Shown here in pieces: positions 42,840-51,026 of a DNA stretch of 53,957 bases. The first letter of the stretch is position 1, and each line of letters starts with the position of its first letter. The position numbers and the translations under genes were made by a program. The notes beneath the pieces are model-generated. The model saw only the letters and a program-made list of their open reading frames with translations. It had not been told where the DNA came from and made no database searches. Source of the stretch: a virus; the IMG/VR virus record IMGVR_UViG_3300028388_005701, positions 1 through 53,957 of that record; one strand, written 5' to 3'.

Positions 42840-42884
42840 GGCTGCTGCTCAATGGGGCGTTTACCAGTCTAAAATCACGGCTTC

Positions 42885-43451
42885 TTATACTATCTTGGAA
42901 TCGACGATTAGATCTTTGACGTCCTCTGCTGCCCAGGATATGTCCATCTGGTAAATAGCCTCGTTGTTGTATTCTAAATCCATGGATTGTGGCGCTGTTG
43001 TCGGAAAGATCTTACCACATTCAATCTTCCTAATAACGTCACCATCTTTTTTGTGAAGTTCAAGGACTAATTGACCGACGTAGTTGTTTTTCAACCCCAT
43101 AGCGCCAGTATTGTTATCCCAGATTAGCGCTATCCAGTCTTTAATGACGTTTAATGGGTACATAACAGCATTCCCATCGACATTAACTTCAAATGTGGTA
43201 TCAAAGTCAATATTGGTATCAACTACTGTACCAGCAAATCTGCGCTTGGTATTACGGTATCCTTGCTCAACAGTATCTGGCATTTTATCCACGTCCAGAC
43301 CAGTTATTTTAGTGATCTGTTCGCTTAACAATTCAGTGCCGTGTACTGCTCTTAGTGGTTCGGGTAGGATGAAAGTGGCCCTCCATAGTGTTAAATACAC
43401 AGGCTCATCGTTATTCATATTCACCCTACTTGATCTAAAATGATATGCCAT
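42885..43451 (-). CDS. tail tube protein (T4 gp19-like)
   Basis: 188 residues, close to T4 gp19 (163). MAYHFRSSRVNMNNDEPVY is followed by YLTLWRATFILPEPL, VDGNAVMYPLNVIKDWIALI and a C-terminal MDISWAAEDV. The pattern 'N.F.V.F..P' start, dominant strands and DISW.ADD-like end is that of gp19. It would polymerise inside the sheath as the rigid tube. Directly downstream of the sheath gene, as in T4. Confidence 0.8.
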   Translation of the reverse strand: MAYHFRSSRVNMNNDEPVYLTLWRATFILPEPLRAVHGTELLSEQITKITGLDVDKMPDTVEQGYRNTKRRFAGTVVDTNIDFDTTFEVNVDGNAVMYPLNVIKDWIALIWDNNTGAMGLKNNYVGQLVLELHKKDGDVIRKIECGKIFPTTAPQSMDLEYNNEAIYQMDISWAAEDVKDLIVDSKIV

Positions 43452-43465
43452 TTTTTACTTATTTT

Positions 43466-45970
43466 TTATAACGCGGTAAACCCACCAATAAGGGGATCAC
43501 CAGATGCCGTCAATGTTATACGATTAATGAATCTTCTAGCTACTGCTGTTGGTTCAATAATAACATCAACAATAGCAGTGTTTTCTCTAATGATAGAATC
43601 GGTGTTGTTGGATCTATCAAAAACCACCTGATAGTTATCTCTAATAACCGAATAAGCGGTTTGGATCTTAGATAGGTAGTTATTTAATAAGCTACTAACT
43701 TCAATCCTGAGAGGATCATCGTTAAATTCGAACACGTAGTTTTCTAGTATGTTTTCGATATCAATAGTCAACGATATCAATAAATCCCTTACGTGCAGGT
43801 TGTTAAGCGCTGATCTAACAGTCTGGTAAGATGTTTGATTACCATAAACGGTAATGTTACCATTTTGCCGCTGGATTATGGGGTTAATACCCTTGGTTTC
43901 CAACAACCCTCTATCTTCTTTATTAAGTTTATATTCAACCCCTATCAGGTTACCAGAAGTACCATTATATGACAGAACACCACGTCTGTTAGCGACTGGC
44001 TTGAATGGTTGACCAGCTCTGTATTTTCTCATGAAAGCATTACTAACTAACGCAGCTGGTGGAAACACCACGTCGTTATCTCCATCCCTGATAATAACAT
44101 TAGGGGCGAAGAACCCAACAAACGATGCACCGTCGGTTTCCAGCGGCATGGTATACAAAAACGAAGGATTCTCTGATCTATTACCACCGTCTTTGATGTA
44201 TTGCACATCTAGTATCGGCAAAGGATCAGCGGCTGTAGGTGTGGTAGTAAATCTGGGATTTGTAGAATCTGCGAACTCCTTGAACGAAGGCGCGTTGAGC
44301 AGAGCTAGGCATCGCTGTCTATCCCTGGCCAGCTTAGCAAGATAAGATTTACTACCAGTCTCCAAACCGTTATTAAATGTATCGACTATATAACGGAAGT
44401 TGATCATATCGGGATCTACTAATGCATCCCTCATATTAGTTCCAGTCATCACTGAATAGATATCCTTTACACGATCATTGGTGCCATTGGGCATGTGGTG
44501 GGCTTTATAGGCAAACCCAGCCTGGTATATCATGTTGTATTCAGTGATAAAATTCTCGAAATCCTTATACCTAGTGATGACATCACTGCCACTAATATTT
44601 TTGGCGATCTTTATTTTCTCTGTACAGGTGATTTCTATGGTGTCATTAATGTCGTCATTATCAGTATCGATATTGACCATGGTATCGATCCTGGTCAAAA
44701 TCTCATTACCATCATCGTCTAGCCCCACTAAGAAATCATCAAATGATACCTTACCAGCATCAGCAATGGCTATCCTCACCACGTTATCGGTAACTTTTTC
44801 AGTAACGGCTATATCAGTATTAAGATCCCCGATAACCGACACTATGTTAATAGAATCAGCAGCGGTGATAGCATAGCTATTAGAATCAAATGTAGTGGTT
44901 ACGGCTGGTGCAGTACCAGCTCCTGCGGCTGTTGACAAATCAGCATCTGTGTATAACTCTAACTTCAATATATCTCTATAGTCATCAGCAGCATCCACAC
45001 CACCAGCAGCGATAGATTCTACAAATTTGATATAGTAGGTATCGGTGCTGTCAGTAATTGTGTCACCATTAGCAAGCAATCCTGCCTGATAATCGGTGTA
45101 TATAGGATGGAACTTATCGACAACATAATAGGTATCAGTGCCGTCTGCTGTAAATCTATCCGGTGATGGAGTGTAGGTAACCTCATCAGTGCCAACACCA
45201 GTCAGAGCAACATCAACGAAAGAACCAGAGGTACTGGTTTCGCTAGCCTTAAAATCGTTAGTTGCGACTATGGTGATCAGTGAACTGGTTTTGGTAACCG
45301 AAGTTACCTCTAAAACAGGACTAGCTACTGGTACACCAGCGGTATTACCAGCACTTGTCCTAGTGCCAGCTATCAAATCACCAACAGCTGCATTGGCCTC
45401 AAGCCATGCGAAATCGGTATGGGCGTCGGTGAAGGTAATCGTTACCTTCCCAGTTGCATAATTTATGGTACGACCAGCATCGTCATCAAGTGTCTGGTCG
45501 GTATTGGTAGCTGATTGGGTATAAACCTTATCCTCTTTGATGCGCTTCTTGTAAGAAAGGAAATCAACTTCAGACAGAGCTGTGTCAATTAAAGAGTGAC
45601 CCACCAAATCGAGGTTTTTGGTGTTAGTACCAAACTCTATAGCATTAATTTGCGATTTATCAACAGCACAAAGAATACCAAACCTAGTATACTGGTTATT
45701 AATAACATCCTCAATATAGTAAGGCACTCCCTGCTGGTCTTTGAAATTTGGTATCAAACACCCAGTGTATACTTGACGTAGATTGACTTCTGCCCTAGAC
45801 AGGAAATCTGTGAGTTTATCCTTTATTAATCCTTTAGAATTAAAAAATTCTCCATAAACCGGATCAGTATCAAGCTGTGAATATTTGTCGGGACCGAAGT
45901 TACCATCGATGGCAAAAACGTCAACAAAATAATCACTAATAAAATCATGGGGTTTCAGGTAAGGTGGCAC
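43466..45970 (-). CDS. tail sheath protein, C-terminal part (gp18-like)
   Basis: 834 codons from a GTG at 45970, but family motifs begin upstream in this frame: WYANDSVPPYLKPHDFISDY. The match shows the start lies within a longer gene whose N-terminal part is in another frame. VFAIDGNFG and TDFLSRAEVN are gp18-type. The C-terminal sheath core is NFRYIVDTFNNGL, LAKLARDRQRCLALLNAPS, AFMRKYRAGQPFKPVANRRG, and YQTVRSALNNLHVRDLLISL. About 300 Thr/Asp/Ala-rich residues around 150-450 form an inserted beta-rich domain absent from T4 gp18. Together with the N-part the sheath would be about 1,030 residues versus 659 in T4. Confidence 0.85.
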   Translation of the reverse strand: MPPYLKPHDFISDYFVDVFAIDGNFGPDKYSQLDTDPVYGEFFNSKGLIKDKLTDFLSRAEVNLRQVYTGCLIPNFKDQQGVPYYIEDVINNQYTRFGILCAVDKSQINAIEFGTNTKNLDLVGHSLIDTALSEVDFLSYKKRIKEDKVYTQSATNTDQTLDDDAGRTINYATGKVTITFTDAHTDFAWLEANAAVGDLIAGTRTSAGNTAGVPVASPVLEVTSVTKTSSLITIVATNDFKASETSTSGSFVDVALTGVGTDEVTYTPSPDRFTADGTDTYYVVDKFHPIYTDYQAGLLANGDTITDSTDTYYIKFVESIAAGGVDAADDYRDILKLELYTDADLSTAAGAGTAPAVTTTFDSNSYAITAADSINIVSVIGDLNTDIAVTEKVTDNVVRIAIADAGKVSFDDFLVGLDDDGNEILTRIDTMVNIDTDNDDINDTIEITCTEKIKIAKNISGSDVITRYKDFENFITEYNMIYQAGFAYKAHHMPNGTNDRVKDIYSVMTGTNMRDALVDPDMINFRYIVDTFNNGLETGSKSYLAKLARDRQRCLALLNAPSFKEFADSTNPRFTTTPTAADPLPILDVQYIKDGGNRSENPSFLYTMPLETDGASFVGFFAPNVIIRDGDNDVVFPPAALVSNAFMRKYRAGQPFKPVANRRGVLSYNGTSGNLIGVEYKLNKEDRGLLETKGINPIIQRQNGNITVYGNQTSYQTVRSALNNLHVRDLLISLTIDIENILENYVFEFNDDPLRIEVSSLLNNYLSKIQTAYSVIRDNYQVVFDRSNNTDSIIRENTAIVDVIIEPTAVARRFINRITLTASGDPLIGGFTAL

Positions 45971-45974
45971 ACTA

Positions 45975-46553
45975 TCATTTGCATACCATGGTTATATCAG
46001 ATTTCTTAACCAAAAATGTTATTGGTGTGTTGGATAGGTTAACCAGATTCAAAATATAATCGTTCTGCGCCTGCAGTCTAGTGGCCAGTAGATAATCTCT
46101 ATCGGCTGTCCAGAATCTCTCTTTATTGAAGTAGGAGCTGTACAGCTTAGATCCGGCGACGGGGTTAACCTCGCCAGTGGATGTACTGAAAGCATTATAA
46201 GATGCATAATCAGCGTCATATTGACCACCACTTTCTTGGTCCTGGGTCTTTAGTAAATTAAGGGCGAGAACTGGACCCTCTTCCAATGCTACCTGTAAGC
46301 TGCGGTGAAAGAAAGAACCTTTATTTTCAAGGGTTCTATCGATATCACCAAACAGCCTGATAGCCGTTGCGATATCGTTTCTCTCTATCAATACTGGTAT
46401 ATTGAATGGGCCTTTTTTACTGAAACCCACCACCAACCTCAAAATAGGCGATGTGTCCACCGCAGGTGATTGGGATTCATCCTGGTATACAGTATAAACA
46501 CCAGAGGCTGCATATTGATTAGAGTATAAGTCTCTCAATGTTATATTAGCCAT
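45975..46553 (-). CDS. tail sheath protein, N-terminal part (gp18-like)
   Basis: 192 residues: MANITLRDLYSNQYAASGVY, then RLVVGFSKKGPFNIPVLIER, ending FLVKKSDIT followed by an out-of-family tail MVCK and TGA. The next frame picks up at WYANDSVPPYL, so the gene appears broken by one base near 45985. In intact sheaths the 'V+KSD.T..WY...VP.YL.P.D' region is continuous. Contraction of the sheath drives injection, so a true null would be lethal. Assembly error, frameshifting or in-trans assembly must be considered. Confidence 0.82.
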   Translation of the reverse strand: MANITLRDLYSNQYAASGVYTVYQDESQSPAVDTSPILRLVVGFSKKGPFNIPVLIERNDIATAIRLFGDIDRTLENKGSFFHRSLQVALEEGPVLALNLLKTQDQESGGQYDADYASYNAFSTSTGEVNPVAGSKLYSSYFNKERFWTADRDYLLATRLQAQNDYILNLVNLSNTPITFLVKKSDITMVCK

Positions 46554-46584
46554 TTTCTAATTTCTTTTAGTTAAATTGTTGTCT

Positions 46585-46592
46585 TATTTATC
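46585..46592 (-). promoter_or_regulatory. GATAAATA box ahead of the tail genes
   Basis: Lies 32 bases upstream of the sheath start; identical to boxes ahead of the head operon and holin gene. Candidate late promoter. Confidence 0.35.
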
Positions 46593-46638
46593 TTAACAGC
46601 TTAAATTAAATTTAGCGAATACATAAGGTAAAATACTG

Positions 46639-46902
46639 ATGAATATACTAAATGGCCAGGACAACCAGTTAGACATTATTGATAAATGGTTAGAAAGCGA
46701 ATACGGAACAGAAAAGATGGGTAGGACTTGGGATGGTAGAAATTTAATTATATCCATGAAAGATGGTAATATACTGAAGTTTACCAGATCTGAACTGATA
46801 TCAAAAGCAGTTTTACCGTTGCCTAAAAGAAAAAATGAAATATTGGATTTCTTTCCAGAATTAACCGAGTCAATAGATTCTATTCAATCGGATAGCAGGT
46901 AA
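46639..46902 (+). CDS. hypothetical protein, 87 aa
   Basis: MNILNGQDNQLDIIDKWLES start; small, soluble, with a strand pair (RNLIISMKDGNILKFTRSEL) and an acidic end. Divergent from the sheath gene and convergent with the terminase gene, overlapping its end by 19 bases. Not recognised. Confidence 0.55.
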   Translation: MNILNGQDNQLDIIDKWLESEYGTEKMGRTWDGRNLIISMKDGNILKFTRSELISKAVLPLPKRKNEILDFFPELTESIDSIQSDSR

Positions 46903-48905
46903 CCATAATCGTCGGCTATATCGGCTATGTCCTCATCATCAGTGCTGATACCCATTTTTTCATTTACCACAGTAATAAATTCATCAGGTAAATGGGGTAA
47001 TAATTCCTCAATTTGATCAACATATTCATCACTATACATATACAGCGCCATATTACGAAACGTATCGAAACAGTCATCCTGGCCTATTTGTGATTTGTAC
47101 TTACCATTTTCGTTTTTGGCCATACTCAACGACTCATCAACAGATACCTTCTCTGTTGGCACTAGCCTACCAGCATCTATGTAATTTTTCGCTAGCTTAA
47201 CACCCTGATCAACGTTAGGGCTAGTCATCTTGAGTCCTGGCCTCTTAGTAACACTATCTATACGATGATAGAATTTTACTATAGTTTCTTCAGAATCAAA
47301 CTTGCTCCTGCTGTCCTCCATGTTCTCCAAAAGACTGATGAAGTAATTACCCTCTTTATTCATTTCCAATACCATATTCAGGTTAACAGCATGGGATAAC
47401 TCTAACTCCTCATCATCATCAGTGTCACTATAATGCTCAATAACTCTTTTAAGACTACTTGGTGTTTTGGTGATTTCAGGTTCTTCTACAGCAAAACTAT
47501 CAACTATCAAATAGTACAGAAGTGCAGCAACATTCGGTATGTCTATAACATTGGACCTGAACATACCGACCTGCACAGCCTTAAAGAAATCAGCAAACTT
47601 GGTAAATATTTTCTGTGAGTCTATTTCCCTCCTGCTCATGGGTAAAATCTGGAAGATATTGGCCACGAAAAAGTCACCACCACCACCCTCTGATGTATCT
47701 ATGCTGATGACAAACTGATACCTATTATCCGATAGTTTAGAAAGATCAAAATTTTCATACCAAGTTATATAATAATCTGGCCTAGCATTGTCCATGATAT
47801 CATCAAGGGAATCACCCATTCTTTCTATCCACCTATCAAGCATATCAGACATATCTTTGTGGACAAATGATTGGTTTAGAGCTTTCATTCTTCTAGATGT
47901 GTTTGATTTAAATAATAATTCACTACCAGCAAGAAACTGATTGCCGTATTCTTGATTGAAATCTTCTACAGAACCCAAATCAGCTATGGTATTTTTTCTC
48001 CACTGCTCATCCCTACCAGGAACATCATACCAGTCTATTCTTATGGGATTATAGAAATTGATACCATTGAGGGCATTTATATAGATCTCATAAAATTTGT
48101 TTAGCCCTCTTGGTGTGGATGTTATGACAACCTTTGATATTTCCGAAGATGATATGGTTGGATAAACAGTCCTATAGAACTTATTGAGATACCTATAATC
48201 TATCAGTGCAAATTCATCCATATACAGTAAATGTACGGTAAAAGATGCACCGGAGTTAGATGTTGTGGTCTGAGCATGAATTCTACAGCCATTATCAAAC
48301 TTCATGCTCATGACATTCTTAACTTCAAACCCAGGTTTCATATAGAATGGTAGGTTTTCTATGATGACGCCTATTTTATCCATAAGCTCCTTGACCTTAT
48401 CACCATTCTGGGATATAACCATAACATTTCTGTCTTTATGGAACAGAACGTACCAGACTATATAAATGGCACTAATGATGGTATTATGACTAAGAATGTT
48501 GTTGGTGTAATATCGATGATCTGGGTGATCGACCGTAGCATCAAACATCGATTGCCTATACCCAACATTCTCCATAACAGCAACCCTACTAAGACCAGTA
48601 GTAGTAATTATCCTATCACCCACAGACAAGTCGGCAATCCTGATTTCATTTGCATTACTATCGAAAACTAGGTGATCATCAGCAGCATACAAATAATCAC
48701 CATTATCCAAAACCAAATAATAGGTTTCAAACAGCTTTGTTCTGTGTATGTGGGTCACCGGTTGATAACCGCTATCGGTAAGTACACTAACGCCGTTTAT
48801 GGTATGGGATGATACGATCTTGGTGGTTTCATCGCCATATTTCAACTTCTGTAACCAATACAGAACCTTCTCTATTATACTGATAATTATGCCCATAAAA
48901 AACAT
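46884..48905 (-). CDS. terL: large terminase, C-terminal half with C-terminal split intein
   Basis: Starts at ATG 48905 (MFFMGIIISIIEKVLYWLQK); ATG 48896 is an alternative. The first 141 residues are the C-part of an intein ending in YYTNNILSHN, followed by the extein TIISAIYIVWYVLF. The extein has the ATPase Walker B LLYMDEFAL, coupling motif VVITSTPRGLNKFYE, and a nuclease domain with FVISIDTSEGGGGDFF and IGQDDCFDTFRNMALYM. Joined to the other half by splicing it gives a protein of about 644 residues (T4 gp17: 610). This motor packages DNA and cuts concatemers. It has no Walker A of its own, so it needs the N-half. Confidence 0.9.
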   Translation of the reverse strand: MFFMGIIISIIEKVLYWLQKLKYGDETTKIVSSHTINGVSVLTDSGYQPVTHIHRTKLFETYYLVLDNGDYLYAADDHLVFDSNANEIRIADLSVGDRIITTTGLSRVAVMENVGYRQSMFDATVDHPDHRYYTNNILSHNTIISAIYIVWYVLFHKDRNVMVISQNGDKVKELMDKIGVIIENLPFYMKPGFEVKNVMSMKFDNGCRIHAQTTTSNSGASFTVHLLYMDEFALIDYRYLNKFYRTVYPTISSSEISKVVITSTPRGLNKFYEIYINALNGINFYNPIRIDWYDVPGRDEQWRKNTIADLGSVEDFNQEYGNQFLAGSELLFKSNTSRRMKALNQSFVHKDMSDMLDRWIERMGDSLDDIMDNARPDYYITWYENFDLSKLSDNRYQFVISIDTSEGGGGDFFVANIFQILPMSRREIDSQKIFTKFADFFKAVQVGMFRSNVIDIPNVAALLYYLIVDSFAVEEPEITKTPSSLKRVIEHYSDTDDDEELELSHAVNLNMVLEMNKEGNYFISLLENMEDSRSKFDSEETIVKFYHRIDSVTKRPGLKMTSPNVDQGVKLAKNYIDAGRLVPTEKVSVDESLSMAKNENGKYKSQIGQDDCFDTFRNMALYMYSDEYVDQIEELLPHLPDEFITVVNEKMGISTDDEDIADIADDYGYLLSD
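48483..48905 (-). other. C-terminal split-intein segment (blocks B, F, G)
   Basis: 141 residues. After a hydrophobic/amphipathic helix (MGIIISIIEKVLYWLQKLKY) comes the Hint fold: VLTDSGYQPV, YLVLDNGDYLYAADDHLVF (block B with DDH), ADLSVGDRI, then FDATVDHPDHRYYTN and ILSHN (blocks F/G ending His-Asn). The next residue is Thr, the required +1 nucleophile. Block A is missing, being in the other gene. A 141-residue C-part is far longer than the 35-40 residues of ordinary split inteins. Confidence 0.9.
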
Positions 48906-48937
48906 TTTTGGGGCATACTGTAAGGTATGCCCCAAAA
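48906..48937. repeat. perfect 13-bp inverted repeat abutting the start codon of the C-half
   Basis: TTTTGGGGCATAC and GTATGCCCCAAAA around the loop TGTAAG. On the minus strand the second arm ends at the base before ATG 48905. Polarity is the reverse of a standard terminator (T before, A after on both strands), so it may act on translation or RNA processing. Confidence 0.8.
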
Positions 48938-48947
48938 CTAGTCAAAA

Positions 48948-49337
48948 TTATGACAGTTGTGCCTGGTCAGTTGGCTGCTCGGGTTCGATAGGATCCTTTT
49001 TCTCCTTTCTTACCTTTTCTAGATAAGACCAACCACCACCCAGTAAACCTATGACGATAGCGATAGCAGTTAATACTATATCTTCGTTATACCAGCCGCC
49101 TAACACCCCGAAACCAGCCAATGCTGTGAGGATGTGGCGTATGGTACCCCATAGTTTGTCAGTCCTTTCTTCTTTATCGGTGGAATTCCATGAGAACACC
49201 AATCCGGCGACCATCAAAGAGCCACTCATGATAAATTCTGATATGTCTTCAGACACTGTACCCTGCCACACTAAAAAACCAGATAGGAAGGTAACAACAT
49301 GCCTAACCAGACCTAACCATTTTTCGTTACTATTCAT
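48948..49337 (-). CDS. holin-like protein with tandem duplication
   Basis: ATG 49337 (MNSNEKWLGLVRHVVTF) is preferred over a TTG upstream. Two similar halves: WLGLVRHVVTFLSGFLVWQG..SEDI and LWGTIRHILTALAGFGVLGG..NEDI, each followed by a second hydrophobic span and a W-S motif. This gives four TM segments and a charged tail (KVRKEKKDPIEPEQP). The RH-x-x-T-x-x-x-G pattern resembles the Pam3-gp28-type phage holin family. It would permeabilise the inner membrane for lysis. Lies between the two terminase halves. Confidence 0.75.
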   Translation of the reverse strand: MNSNEKWLGLVRHVVTFLSGFLVWQGTVSEDISEFIMSGSLMVAGLVFSWNSTDKEERTDKLWGTIRHILTALAGFGVLGGWYNEDIVLTAIAIVIGLLGGGWSYLEKVRKEKKDPIEPEQPTDQAQLS

Positions 49338-49377
49338 AATGAACAATGTTTATTGATGTTTATTAATCTATTCAGCT

Positions 49378-49385
49378 TATTTATC
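49378..49385 (-). promoter_or_regulatory. GATAAATA box ahead of the holin gene
   Basis: Same 8-mer as before the head and tail operons, 41 bases before ATG 49337. Candidate late promoter. Confidence 0.33.
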
Positions 49386-49392
49386 TGAATGA

Positions 49393-50172
49393 TTAATAAA
49401 CACTAACCGTTTTTTTGTTGTCCATATTCCAAAACTTAGTACCTCCGTGGCTTATCAACCTGTGTCTATGAAAATGACCAAAAAACCAATTGTCAACTGT
49501 TGATTGGAATTTGTTATACACAGTGGTTAGGAATTTTCTTTCATTGATGATGTCATTGGCTATGTATGTGTTGCTAATACTAACCTGTGCGGTGGGTGGT
49601 ATGATGTGAGGGGCTGTGTGGGTGGCAATCATATTTATGTCAAAATGCTCATTTATATACCCCAGCCATTTTTTGTTGGGTTCAAAAGATTCAAATGGCC
49701 ACCAATTGCGGCCATACTCCCTTTTATCCCTATCGATGCTGGTAGCACCACCCAGGCAAAACGCAGTTTTATCTCTCCATTCTAGTATAGAATAATCAGC
49801 AACTAAAATTATGTTAGACAGTGATCTAATGTATTTAACATCGGACTTTATTTTATCGACACATTTTTTGGTATATTCCATTCTTTCGAAAAAGGCGCTG
49901 AGCTTAGACTTATTGCTGGTGAACAGAAAGGGATAGTCATGGTTACCCCTGATAATATAAAGATAGGAATTCTTTGAGCAGAGTATTCTATTCAACTTAT
50001 TAAGTATGTGTTTGCCCTTAGACAGATCAAAATGCCCGTTAGGGAAGAAGTCACCAAGCTGTAATAGATTAGTGTTTTCAGGTAGGTATTTTATGTGGTG
50101 GTAATCCCCGTGGAGATCACCTATGACTTTCAAATCATACTTGCTAATCAGCTGATGTTTGACCAATATCAT
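49393..50172 (-). CDS. calcineurin-like metallophosphoesterase
   Basis: 259 residues with the metal-binding motifs in order: VIGDLHGDYHH, QLGDFFP, IRGNHDYPF, MIATHTAPH and FFGHFHRHR. Such phage enzymes hydrolyse phosphoester bonds in nucleotides, RNA ends or phosphoproteins; the substrate is unknown. Lies between the exonuclease and the holin gene, inside the split terminase locus. Confidence 0.85.
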   Translation of the reverse strand: MILVKHQLISKYDLKVIGDLHGDYHHIKYLPENTNLLQLGDFFPNGHFDLSKGKHILNKLNRILCSKNSYLYIIRGNHDYPFLFTSNKSKLSAFFERMEYTKKCVDKIKSDVKYIRSLSNIILVADYSILEWRDKTAFCLGGATSIDRDKREYGRNWWPFESFEPNKKWLGYINEHFDINMIATHTAPHIIPPTAQVSISNTYIANDIINERKFLTTVYNKFQSTVDNWFFGHFHRHRLISHGGTKFWNMDNKKTVSVY

Positions 50173-50199
50173 TAGTTATGATTATACTAAGGTTAGCTA

Positions 50200-50886
50200 T
50201 TACTCTAGGTATTTTATGACCCTTTCATAAGCCATCATAAGAGTGGTAACATCTCCCTCACAATACTCTTGGATAGCATCAAGATCCTGGTCATCCCAAT
50301 AAACTGTATGCAGGTCAGCCCCACTCATTTTTTCTTTGGGTGATGGTATACCAAGCACCTGACACAGTAAATCTAGTGTGCACGCATTCCTACCACCAAA
50401 CTTCCACAGCTCGTGTGTGTCAACCAGGTGCTTAAGTTCCCATGGCTTTTTACCAGTTGTGTTTATGATTTTGGGAATCTTTAGGCCCTTTATGATAAGT
50501 CGTTTGACTAAAAATGGAACGTCAAAATTCTTAATATAATGCCCACAAAGTTTGTGGATTCTCAAATCGTTATAATGAGTATCTAGTAGATTTTTGATGC
50601 TGACCAAAACACTCATTTCATCTTCATCACAAAATGATTTTAGCTTGTAACCACCGCCATTTTTGAAGCCAAATGTTGCGCAAACTATTTTTGAGAATTC
50701 TGGATGAACCCCAGACATTTTGTTATATGATTCTTCTGGTGTTTCATAATCCCCACCCCTGGAGTAATATTTTTTGTGTATATCATCCCACGCGTATTTC
50801 ATCCCGCTGTTTAATCCATTATAGCTTTCTACAATAGAAACTGTTTCTAGGTCAAAGAAAAGAAAGTTTTTATCCAATGTCGCCAT
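50200..50886 (-). CDS. DEDDy-type 3'-5' exonuclease
   Basis: 228 residues. Exo I: NFLFFDLET (Asp, Glu); Exo II: LCGHYIKNFDVPFLVKRL (Asp); Exo III: YCEGDVTTLM (Tyr, Asp). A PolB-type proofreading-like exonuclease without a polymerase domain, frequent in Bacteroidota and their phages. It may trim 3' ends in repair or recombination. Its first 40 bases overlap the end of the N-intein gene, so it was either inserted there or has truncated the N-intein. Confidence 0.85.
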   Translation of the reverse strand: MATLDKNFLFFDLETVSIVESYNGLNSGMKYAWDDIHKKYYSRGGDYETPEESYNKMSGVHPEFSKIVCATFGFKNGGGYKLKSFCDEDEMSVLVSIKNLLDTHYNDLRIHKLCGHYIKNFDVPFLVKRLIIKGLKIPKIINTTGKKPWELKHLVDTHELWKFGGRNACTLDLLCQVLGIPSPKEKMSGADLHTVYWDDQDLDAIQEYCEGDVTTLMMAYERVIKYLE

Positions 50887-51026
50887 GATCTCAGGTAATT
50901 TATTAAATCCATCAATAAAAATTCGATAGTATACCTATTACTACCCATTTTGTATAACTTATATATGGGTATGGTTTTGTTAATACCATTAATTTCCACA
51001 TCAATTGTGGTATCCCACGCAACACA
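50847..51026 (-). other. N-terminal split-intein segment (block A)
   Basis: 59 residues beginning CVAWDTTIDVEINGINKTIP and IYKLYK: block A with the catalytic Cys 1. It is similar to the short N-part of the AceL-TerL atypical split intein as I recall it (CVYGDTMVETEDGKIKIEDL). A hydrophobic helix (IEFLLMDLINYL) follows. The last 13 residues (SWRHWIKTFFSLT) are an out-of-frame reading of the exonuclease start and are probably not native. Confidence 0.88.

Noticed and set aside
45975-45985. Programmed +1 frameshift at AAA TGA in the sheath gene
   Set aside because: Conserved sheath residues (WYANDSV) already lie in the second frame upstream of that stop, so a single-base indel a little earlier fits better. 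Not fully excluded.
48906-48937. Ordinary rho-independent terminator
   Set aside because: The T-run precedes and the A-run follows the stem on both strands, the reverse of a functional terminator; kept as an unexplained palindrome.
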